The notes under the pieces were generated by a model that was not told the origin of the DNA, did no database searches, and was given only the letters and a program-made list of their open reading frames with translations. A stretch of DNA of 64,000 nucleotides from an uncultured Ureaplasma sp. (GTDB lineage: Bacteria > Bacillota_I > Bacilli_A > Mycoplasmatales > Mycoplasmoidaceae), in contig CADCCU010000002.1 of NCBI GenBank assembly GCA_902800015.1, positions 1 through 64,000 of the forward strand. The letters are read 5' to 3'. The translations under genes and the position numbers were made by a program. Positions 44,301 to 53,211 of the stretch are shown here, one piece after another; positions within the stretch are counted from its first letter, which is position 1; each line of letters opens with the position of its first letter.

Positions 44301-44437
44301 TGAGATTGAAGGATATTTATAAATTCTTGTTCAAGATCATGTTCACTTTGGTATGAATCTGATCTTTTACCTTTTGATTTATAATCAGTAACAACTGTTG
44401 AATCTTCTGATCTTAAAATAATATCGTAGTAGCTCAT
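41327..44437 (-). CDS. hsdR: Type I restriction endonuclease subunit R
   Basis: Motor and nuclease subunit, 1036 residues, that translocates DNA and cuts unmodified DNA when bound to HsdM2S. The nuclease motif is at [17 protein letters not shown] (ExK). The helicase has Walker [13 protein letters not shown], the DECH box [14 protein letters not shown] and [29 protein letters not shown] is the conserved motif VI region. The frame is continuous through many TGA-Trp codons with no true stop. The ATG overlaps the hsdS stop (TAATG). The product depends on HsdM for target recognition, and hsdM is out of frame in this sequence. Confidence 0.93.
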
Positions 44438-46233
44438 TATTTCTCCTTATATTCACTAAATGTTAAGAGTTTATCTCTATAGTATTGATATTGTTTTTTT
44501 CTTGCTTCGATTTCAGCAGGTAGACCATTTACTAAATCATTACAGTATGAATCAAAATTATTTAAGATATTAACAATTTTCTCTTGAACTGGTAATGGTG
44601 GTAAAGAAATAGAATATTCTTTTTTAATAACAGATGGGTGTGCTTTTTTTGTGTAGTTAAATTCTTTTGATGATCATTGATTCTCAAGTGTATAAAATAG
44701 ATATTTTGTGAATAATAATTTATTATTTAAATTTTTTATTCAACCACAAACATTTGTAACAGAATATTTCAAATTATTCCTATAGAAAAATTTACCACCA
44801 CCATCTATGCTTCATGTGATTCGTTCATCATCGAACATATATTTACCATATCGACCAATTTCACCATTATTTGTTGCAGAACTTGAATAAACGGGAAAAT
44901 TTCCAGGAGTTTCACGAATATCGTTCTTACTTATAACATTACCTCGACCCATACAAATTATTTGCATTTCATCTAAGTCATAAAGTTGAACATTTGCATA
45001 ACCAAATACATACTGTAGCATTTTAATTAGACCTTCCGCTCTCTCTCTCTCTCTCTCGATGCCAGCTGCAGAATTAATAGTTACATTTAGATCAAATGAC
45101 AATAACTTATCTCTGTAGTATTCATATTGTTTTTTACGTGCTTCAATTTCAGCAGGTAGACCAATTTGTAAGTCAGAACAATTTTTTTCAAAATTATCTA
45201 ATACATTAACAATTTTTTCTTGGATTGATAATGGAGGGATGGGAATTTGGATTGAAAATAATCTATTCATATCAATTCCTGGCACAGCACCTTTTTTAAA
45301 TGACTTAATTTTTTCTTCTTGTAGTTTTAAACAATGAAATACATATTTTTGAGAAAGATTTTTAATTGGTAATAAAGCATAACGAGAATCAACAATTCAT
45401 GCATTTTCATTTATAAAATCAATATATCCTACACTTCCTGCAACATTTATTGTTACTGTTTGTGGATGAATATTAAATTTGTTATATTTTCCAAATGGTA
45501 ATGTTGATCCCCCACCATAAACATTATATTGACCATTGTCAATTAAATCACGTTTACAAATTCGTATTCCTCTAAATATTTTATCCTTTGGGTATATTTC
45601 ACTTAATTTTTTATATTCCACTTTATTATCAAAAGTTAGCATATAATTTCGATAATATTCATATTGTTTCTTTCTATTGGTTAGCTCAGTGGTTAGCTCA
45701 GTGGTTAGCTCAGTAAATGAATCTAATATATTAACAATTTTTTCTTGGATTGATAATGGAGGAACGGGGATTTTAAATTTCTTTAAACTTTGCAAATTTA
45801 TGCTTGTCAATGGTCCTTGAGCCATTCCTTTAATCACAAGATATTTATTACTAATGTAATAAAATAAAAACTTATAATTTAGTTTTTTACCAACTTCTAA
45901 TGCACATACTGATTGATTTGCAGTTAACTTAATTTCATTAATTCCACACCGTGCAACAGTTGCACCAGTCATCGCTACTAAAACCGATTTTTCTTTAATT
46001 CATTTTGTAGATGACTCCTTTAAACCTAAATCAGTTATCATAATTTGTGTATTCGTAATGTTGTTAAAGTTTATTTCACCAGATCTAAGTCATGGAATAT
46101 TGCCTCCATAGTAATCTTTTCTGGTTGTTTTTGGTGTTCCTCCTGAAAAAATTTTTATACACACCTGATCAAGACTTCTATATTCAACACCATTAGGACA
46201 CAATTCTTTTATTAACTCATCAAGCTTATTCAT
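44437..46233 (-). CDS. hsdS: Type I specificity subunit with three target-recognition domains
   Basis: The 598-residue frame encodes three TRD-plus-conserved-region units; ordinary HsdS has two in about 400 residues. The conserved region PPLSIQEKIVN-LD recurs near residues 158 and 331 and as PPLPVQEKIVNIL near 548, each followed by a RKKQYEYYR helix. Three TELT repeats of 12 bp lie in the first central region (45679-45714). A (GA)9G tract at 45039-45057 encodes ERERER at residues about 393-398, just after the second unit. In either other frame the tract runs into a stop within five codons, leaving a standard two-TRD protein of about 400 residues. The gene lies between hsdM and hsdR with TAATG overlaps. 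Confidence 0.9.
45039..45057 (-). repeat. (GA)9 dinucleotide tract in hsdS
   Basis: Nine GA repeats plus one G read on the minus strand inside the hsdS frame. Uneven dinucleotide tracts of this kind mutate by polymerase slippage, and here slippage changes the reading frame. Confidence 0.95.
45679..45714 (-). repeat. Three 12-bp repeats encoding TELT in HsdS
   Basis: Three perfect tandem 12-bp units encode TELTTELTTELT in the central conserved region between TRD1 and TRD2. The multiple of three keeps the frame, so repeat-number change alters helix length rather than truncating the protein. Confidence 0.95.
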
Positions 46234-47808
46234 TATTCTTCTATCTCCTTGATGATTTGATTGATCTTAGTTCTTAATTCATCTTCTTTTTTTACAATTT
46301 CAGTAATTTCAGAATTTAATTTTTTAATATCAATTATTTCTCTTGTATCTTCTTTTTCAACATAAGTTGAAACTGATAAATTATAGTCATTAGATGCAAT
46401 TTCTGCATTATCTACCAATTTTGTAATGTATTGAACATCTTTTCTTTCAATAAATAGCTTTAATATATCATCAATATTTTTATCTGTTAGTTTGTTATTG
46501 TTTGTTACTTTCTGATAGTATTTACTTGCATCAATAAATAATGTTGAATTTTCTTTCTTAGATTTCTTTAGAACCATGATGCATGTAGCAATAGATGTTC
46601 CAAAGAACAAGTTAGAAGGCAATTGAATGATGCAATCAATAAAATTACTATTTACTAAATACTTTCTTATTTTTTGTTCAGCTCCACCACGATATAGAAT
46701 GCCAGGGAAGCAAACTATAGCTGCTGTACCATTTGTAGCTAATCATGATAATGAGTGCATAATAAAAGCCATATCGGCTTTTGATTTTGGTGCTAAAACA
46801 CCAGCAGGTGAAAATCTTTGATCATTAATTAAATAAGATATTGAATCACCTTCTCATTTAGTTGAATATGGTGGATTACTTACTATTACTTCAAATGGCT
46901 CATCATCTCAATGAAGAGGATTAATTAATGTATCACCATTGGCAATATTAAACTGATCAAATTCAATATCATGAAGAAACATATTAATTCTGCATAGGTT
47001 ATATGTAGTCAAATTAATTTCTTGACCATAGAAACCATTTCTTACTTTCCTTTTTCCTAGAATCTTTGCAAATTTTAAAAGTAAAGATCCAGAACCACAT
47101 GCTGGATCATATACTTTGTTAATCTCTTTTTTGTCAGTTATTGTCAATTTAGCTAAAAGTTCAGAAACTTCTTGAGGTGTATAGAATTCCCCCCCCCGAT
47201 TTACCAGCATCAGATGCATACATACCCATTAAAAATTCATATGCATCACCAAATGCATCAATAACATTTGACTTATAATCACCAAGATCCATGTCACCAA
47301 TATTATCAATAATTTTTACAAGTTTTTTATTTCTTTCAGCAACTGTGCTTCCTAACTTATTACTGTTTACATCTAAATCATCAAATAAGCCTTTTAAATT
47401 ATTTTCACTCGCTCTGCCTTTTGATGATTGTTCAATTGCATTAAATATATTCTCAAGTGTTTCATTTAGATTTTCATCATTTTTAGTATTTTTCCGAACA
47501 TTACAAAATAATTGACTTGGGAAAATAAAAAAACCTTTAGCATTAGCAATTGATTCTATTTCTTCTTTAGGAATAGATTTTACTTCTTCATCAGTTAATT
47601 TTGCATAATCACAATTTTTATTACCTGATTCTTGCTCCTTTTTATTTATTCAGTTTGTAAAATTTTCAGAAATATACCTGTAAAATAAAAAACCTAAAAC
47701 ATATTGTTTAAAATCTCAACCATCCACTGATCCTCTTAGGTCATTAGCAATTTTTCATATAGTTTTATGTAGTTCTTCTCTTTCTTTTTCTTTTCTGTTA
47801 TCAGTCAT
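46233..47808 (-). pseudogene. hsdM: Type I DNA methyltransferase subunit M, out of frame at a G9 tract
   Basis: HsdM supplies the adenine methyltransferase. The N-terminal part (47808 down to the tract) reads in one frame to [21 protein letters not shown]. The remainder continues in another frame as [17 protein letters not shown], with [13 protein letters not shown] (SAM motif) and NPPYSTKWEGD (catalytic motif). The frames are joined at a run of nine G (47189-47197). Eight G would restore a 524-residue HsdM; as given, translation stops at 47149 after about 219 residues. I list it as a pseudogene only because this copy is OFF; the homopolymer makes it likely to be reversible. A sequencing error in the tract is the main alternative. 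Confidence 0.88.
47189..47197 (-). repeat. G9 homopolymer in hsdM
   Basis: Nine consecutive C on the plus strand (G on the coding strand) in an AT-rich genome, placed at the GKSGGEF motif of HsdM. It is the longest G/C homopolymer I noticed in the window. Confidence 0.95.
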
Positions 47809-47912
47809 AGTTAAATGTTAATTTGAAAGTACATATTTATTATAATAAATGACAACAATTTCTTTAGTGTTTCTCCCACACTTCACCCTTTAATTTGCTA
47901 CACTATATATAT

Positions 47913-48473
47913 ATGAAAGTTTTAACCCAGATAAAATCTAGACAAGATTTTAGATCATGATTAGTTAAGAATCATGCAACAAGTAAAGAATGTTGGATCT
48001 ATATTAAAAGAGCAAAACCAATAGATCCTAATACTTTTTACTATCTTGATGCTGTAGAAGAAGCTCTATGTTTTGGTTGAATTGACAGCATCCATATGAA
48101 ATATAAAAATAAATTAGTAGCAAGATTTTCTCCAAGAAGAAAAAATAGCTACTGAACAGAATTAAATAAAGCAAGAGTAAAAAGATTAGAAAAATTAGGC
48201 TTAATGACTGATGCTGGAAGAAAAGTATTACCTAAACAAAAACCTTATCAAATTGATAAAGATGTCATGAATGCTTTAAAACAAGCTAAAGCTTGAACAC
48301 AATTTAAAAAGTTTCCTTTACTATATCAAAGAATTAGAAGCTACAATGTAGCTTTCTATAAAGATAAAAATCTTGATACATACCATAAAGCTTTAAAACA
48401 TTTGATAACTGAAACTAAAAAATCAAAAATGTATGGAGAATGAAATGATTATGGTCGATTACTAGATTATTAA
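47913..48473 (+). CDS. YdeI/OmpD-associated family protein
   Basis: A 186-residue protein of the YdeI (OmpD-associated, bacteriocin-protection) family as I recognise it. The pattern is TSKECWIYIKRAK, LDAVEEALCFGWIDS, ARFSPRRKNSYWTELNKARV and RLEKLGLMTDAGRKV, followed by a C-terminal helix-rich part with KQAKAWTQF. At least six TGA codons encode Trp, which hides the frame under the standard code. Function of the family is uncertain. It is divergent from hsdM; a TA-rich -10-like region lies immediately before the ATG, so the transcript may be leaderless. Confidence 0.8.
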
Positions 48474-48511
48474 TTTAAATCAATTAACCTAATACATATA
48501 ATTAAAATGTT

Positions 48512-49519
48512 ATGAAATTCCAATTTAATAAAAAAGAATATCGAAGTTCATCAAATATTGATACCCAAAAAGCAATTAAATTTATCAAAGATAAATTTCA
48601 AAAATATTTATCAAAGAATTTAAATTTATTGCGTGTATCTGCACCAATATTTGTTGAAGCTGTTACTGGATTAAATGATGATTTAAATGGTATAGAAAGA
48701 AAAGTAAGTTTCACACCATTATTTGATGATAATGCAAGACTTGAAGTTGTCCAATCATTAGCTAAATGAAAACGTCATGCTTTAAAGAAATATGGTATTA
48801 AAACAGGACACGGTATATATACTGATATGAACGCAATTAGAAGGGATGAAACCCTTGACCAAATTCATTCACTTTATGTTGACCAATGAGACTGAGAAAA
48901 ATGTATAAAAGCCTCAGACCGTAATGTTAAATTTTTAAAGAAAAATGTTTTATTAATTTGTGATGCTTTAGATAAAACAATAAAAGATGTTAAAAAAATA
49001 TATAAAAATATTGATTTGGAATTTGATAAAATTCCATACTTCATCACCAGTGAAGAACTATTACAAATGTATCCTAAGCTTTCACCAAATGAAAGAGAAA
49101 CTGAAATTTGTAAAAAACACAGTACAGTTTTTGTTATTGGTATTGGAAATAAACTATCTGATGGTATTCCCCATGATTCAAGAGCACCAGATTATGATGA
49201 TTGACAATTAAATGGTGACTTATTAGTCTATGATAAGGTTTTAAATTCTTGTGTTGAGCTTTCATCGATGGGAATCAGGGTTAATGATAAGAGTATGTTA
49301 TCTCAATTAAAGGCATCTAAGAAAACCGATAGGTTAAAATTTACATACCATAAACAAATTATTAATAAAGAATTACCATTGAGTATTGGCGGTGGTATTG
49401 GTGAATCAAGAATATGTCTTTATATCTTAAAAAAAGGTCACATTGGTGAAGTTCAAGCTTCAGTATGAGATAAAAAGAATAAAGACTTTTGTGATAAACA
49501 CAATTTAAAATTGTTATAG
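48512..49519 (+). CDS. asnA: Aspartate-ammonia ligase (asparagine synthetase A)
   Basis: Makes asparagine from aspartate, ammonia and ATP; a class II aaRS-like enzyme. The 335-residue protein shows [49 protein letters not shown] and [16 protein letters not shown], all family signatures. TGA encodes Trp five times or more, for example in VDQWDWEK. It follows the YdeI-like gene by 38 bases in the same direction. Confidence 0.95.
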
Positions 49520-49630
49520 ATTAAAAGTATTACTACTTTATATTCATTTTCAAATAAATTAGGAATTTTTGAAAAAACCTCCCAATTTTTGTATTTAATA
49601 CATGGAAAGATAGCAAACTTTTCATAAAAT

Positions 49631-49777
49631 ATGAAAATAAATAAAATTACCAAGAAAATAAAAGTTACTGAAAGTGACTTCAAAGATTTCAGTAATATTG
49701 CTACTATACCGGAACATTTCGAAAAAAGTATGGTATTATATATAACAACATGGCAAGAAGTGCCAGATGATAACTAA
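49631..49777 (+). CDS. Short ORF of 48 codons, unknown
   Basis: An ATG-initiated frame starting MKINKITKKIKVTESDFKDF and ending TTWQEVPDDN. It resembles the start of a small DNA-binding or antitoxin-like protein but is too short to assign. The stop is 10 bases before the broken ORF at 49787. The 590-base stretch from 49520 to 50109 holds only these two short frames and a terminator. Confidence 0.35.
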   Translation: MKINKITKKIKVTESDFKDFSNIATIPEHFEKSMVLYITTWQEVPDDN

Positions 49778-49786
49778 AAAGACACA

Positions 49787-49975
49787 ATGACCACTAAACC
49801 TGAATAATTTATTGAATTCGAAAATAAACAAGAACAACGTTGAAAAGGACAACAAGAATTTAATCAAAAAGTTGTTAAACGATTAGATGATAAAGATAAA
49901 TTAATTCAACAAATTCTAGGCTTAGTTCAGCCATTAGTTAAACGTATCGATAATCTTGTTGTTAAAATAATTTAA
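49787..49975 (+). pseudogene. Broken coiled-coil ORF with an early TAA
   Basis: A 63-codon frame starts MTTKPE, then meets TAA at 49805, and continues in the same frame as FIEFENKQEQRWKGQQEFN and a helical, heptad-like tail (LVQPLVKRIDNLVVKII) to a TAA at 49973. The TGA in EQRW is Trp. The charged coiled-coil pattern is reminiscent of the DUF16 family of M. pneumoniae, but similarity is weak. The internal stop is a true TAA, so the copy is probably a relic. Confidence 0.45.
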
Positions 49976-50052
49976 AAGAGTAGTTTTTAAACATACCTAT
50001 TATGCAACTATTAGGTAAAAGCAAATAGCTATTTATAAGGTGAGTTGTTAAA

Positions 50053-50088
50053 TAAAAAAAACATCTAGATATCTAGATGTTTTTTATA
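50053..50088. terminator. Bidirectional terminator between asnA relic region and LRR lipoprotein
   Basis: A nearly perfect palindrome, AAACATCTAGAT followed by ATCTAGATGTTT, with A-run on the left and T-run on the right. It follows the minus-strand lipoprotein gene at 50110 by 22 bases. Confidence 0.8.
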
Positions 50089-50109
50089 AAAATTAATATA
50101 GACTTTTAA

Positions 50110-52026
50110 TTAAAATCCTGCTTTTGTTCAGCCACTAGGTAGTTGGAAATCTTGTGGATTTTGACTACCGTTGTAGTAGAATATACCAGAACTAGCAACA
50201 CCAGATACTCAAGAATTAAAACATCTAGTATTATAGTTGCCTATGTAACCAATTTTAATTGAATTTAATGAAGCACAGCCTTTAAACATGTAAACATAAC
50301 AATAGTCTACCAAAGTTGTTGCAGGTAACTCAGGCGCAACAGTTAAAGATGAACAACCATAAAACATATAGTAATAACATCCATCTGCTAAAGTTGTAGC
50401 TGGTAAATCAGGTGGAATAACTAAAGAAGTGCAATTTCAAAACATAGATCTATAACAATCTTCTGCTAAATTTGTTGCAGGTAAATCAGGCGCAACAGTT
50501 AAAGATGAACAACCATAAAACATATTACCATAACAATCATATTTTAAATTTGTTGCAGGTAAGAAATTTTCACTAACACTTGTTATGCCAGTTGAATTCC
50601 CAAATAAATTATAAAAACAATAATTGCATGGGATGTCAGTGATATCGCCTGATTCTTCGGTTTGTGCACCATTATCCAATAGTCCCATAATGTTACCAGA
50701 AAGAGAAACATCACCTCTAATAGATAGACATGAATAATTTGTATTTGATGTTGATCAACCATCAGGATTATTACCTTTTAGGTATAATGTTGAATTTTGA
50801 AGAATATTTAATGTTGAGCCATATGTTCGTCAGTTAATACCATCTGTTGAGTATTTTAAATTAGGATTGCTTGAACCTTTATTGATTAATTCAAAAGTTG
50901 AGTTTTCATTAGCAATAATAGTTACATAAGATCGTGAATGAACTTTTCAGCCACTAGGTAGTTGGAAATCTTGTGCAGTTTGACTACCATCGTAATAGAA
51001 TGTACCGGAATTAGCTACACCTGATACTCAAGAATTAAAATATGTAGAATCATAGTTGCCTATGTAACCAATTTTAATTGAATTTAATGATGAACAACCA
51101 TCAAATATTCGTCCATAACAACTACTTACTAAACTTGTCGCAGGCAACTCAGGTGCAGTGGTTAAAGCTGTACAATTATTAAACATACCATAATAACAAT
51201 TTTCTGCTAAAGTTGTTGCTGGTAGCAACTCAGGTGCAGTAGTTAATGAAGTACAGTTCTGAAACATTCAATCATAACAATTATTTGCCAAACTTGTTGC
51301 AGGCAAGTTAGGTGCAGTGGTTAAAGCTGTACAATTTTTAAACATTGTTCGATAACATTTTTCTGCTAAACTTGTCGCAGGCAACTCAGGTGCAACAGTT
51401 AAAGATGTGCAGCCATTAAACATATGTTGATAACAACTAGCTGCTAAACTTCTTGAAGATAATTTAGGTGCATTAGTTAATGATGTGCATTGATAAAACA
51501 TACCATCATAACAATCTTGTTTTAAATTTGTAGCAGGTAAGAAATCTTCACTAACACTTGTTATTCCAGTTGAGTTTCTAAATAGATCATAAAAACAATA
51601 ATCACATGGAATATCAGTGATATCACCTATTTCTCCTAATGTTGCTCCATTATCCAATAATGCCATAACATCTCCTGAGATAGATACATCACCAGTAATA
51701 GATAAATATGAATAATTTGTATTTGATGTTGACCAACCATCAGGATTATTACCTTTTAGGTATAATGTTTGACCTTGGTTAATATTTAATTCTGAGCTAT
51801 ATGTAGATCAACTTTTACAATCAGTTGAATATTGTAAATTTGGATTGTTGCCACCAGAATTATCTAAAACTAATGCTGAGTCAGCATTAGCAGTAAGAAT
51901 AACACATTGATATTGTTTATTATCATTTTCTGAACCACAACTTGTTGACACAGCAGCAATTGTGCCAATTGATGTAATTCCTAATGTAGGAATTAATATT
52001 GATTTTAATAATTTTGTTTTGTTCAT
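50110..52026 (-). CDS. BspA-like leucine-rich-repeat (DUF285) lipoprotein
   Basis: A 638-residue surface lipoprotein. The signal peptide MNKTKLLKSILIPTLGI ends in a lipobox AAVSTSC. The mature protein consists of two tandem copies of one architecture. Each has a beta-rich segment (YLKGNNPDGWSTSNTNYS), then a stack of 26-residue LRRs of the form CYxxMFxxCxSLTxAPxLPATxLA, then a closing IKIGYIGNY...FNSWVSGV segment. I count about five to six repeats in the first copy and four in the second. BspA-type LRRs mediate attachment to host or protozoan surfaces in other organisms. Seven or more TGA codons are Trp. It is monocistronic with its own terminator. Confidence 0.9.
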
Positions 52027-52186
52027 AATATTTCATTATAGCATAAAAAGCATAAAATCAAAAAAAATTCAATAAGCATACATGTAAATATTGTCTTTGT
52101 CAAAAATGTCACACAATAAAATTTCTGAAATTATTATTACAACATCACTAATAAATAAAATACAGCAATAAAAAATAAAAGTAAGC

Positions 52187-53209
52187 TTATAAATTAATAG
52201 AAGCTGTTAAACTCTTAATGAATGATTCTAAGTCAAATTCCTTTAAATCATCTAAAGATTCACCTAAACCAATAAATTTAACTGGTAAGTTAAAAGCATC
52301 TTTAATAGCTAATACAATGCCACCCTTAGATGTACTGTCAATTTTTGTTAATACGATTCCAGTAATTTTAGTAACTTCATTGAAAGCTTTTGATTGATTG
52401 ATTCCACTCTGTCCAGTTGTTGCATCAATTACTAATAACGATTCACATGGTTGTGTTGAATCAAATTTCTTAATCACACCATCAATTTTTTTAAGTTCAT
52501 TCATTAAGTTGATCTTATTTTGTAATCGACCAGATGTATCACAAATAACAATATCATCTTTATTGGTCTTAGCATTATTAATACCAGTATAAATAACACT
52601 TGCAGGATCTTGATTTTCCTTAATTGGTGTATAAATATTAACACCAATCTTTTCAGCTCAAATTTTTAATTGCTGAATTGCTCCAGCTCTAAATGTATCT
52701 GCTGCCACTAATGAAACTTTATATCCTTGTTGCTTATAGTAATAAGCTAATTTAGCAATTGATGTTGTTTTACCAACGCCATTAGCACCAGTTACAAGAA
52801 TAACATTTGTTGTATTTTTTTTAATGTTTATTGAAAAATCAACATTGGTGTTTTGGATGTAATAAACAAATAGTTTATCAACAATAATTTCTTTTATTAG
52901 ATTAGGATCTTCCACACGTTGAAATTTTATTTCTTCAACGATAGCATCTATTATTTTTTGCGTAGATTTAGGCCCAATATCAAATAGAAGCAAAGCTTCT
53001 TCGATTTCTTCTAACATTGCTTCATCAATTTTTTGATATTTCTTGGCAATATTATTGATGGAATTTGAAAGAGAATCACTTGATTTTTTTAATCCTGCAT
53101 CAAATTTTTGTTGATTAATAACAGAATTTTCTTCATTCTTTTTTTCAATTTCTTTAGCTACATTTTTTTTGTTTGTAAATAAACCTTTAAGTTTTGATCA
53201 AAGTCCCAT
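52187..53209 (-). CDS. ftsY: Signal recognition particle receptor FtsY
   Basis: GTPase that docks SRP-ribosome complexes at the membrane. The 340-residue protein begins MGLWSKLKGLF, then a charged A-domain (reduced), the N domain, and the G domain with [19 protein letters not shown] (G1), [30 protein letters not shown] (G3) and [13 protein letters not shown] (G4). TGA Trp at residue 4 and AEKIG region. The ATG lies 2 bases after the smc stop; it is the last gene of a rnc-smc-ftsY run. Confidence 0.96.
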
Positions 53210-53211
53210 GA

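Noticed and set aside
44437-46233. Two separate hsdS genes accidentally joined in assembly
   Set aside because: All three units are in one frame with a normal slippage tract between unit two and three, and the overlap with hsdR is normal. An assembly artefact is possible but not needed.
50110-52026. CRISPR-like or tandem DNA repeat array
   Set aside because: The periodicity of about 78 bases reflects the 26-residue LRR protein repeat in a continuous coding frame, with no constant spacers.
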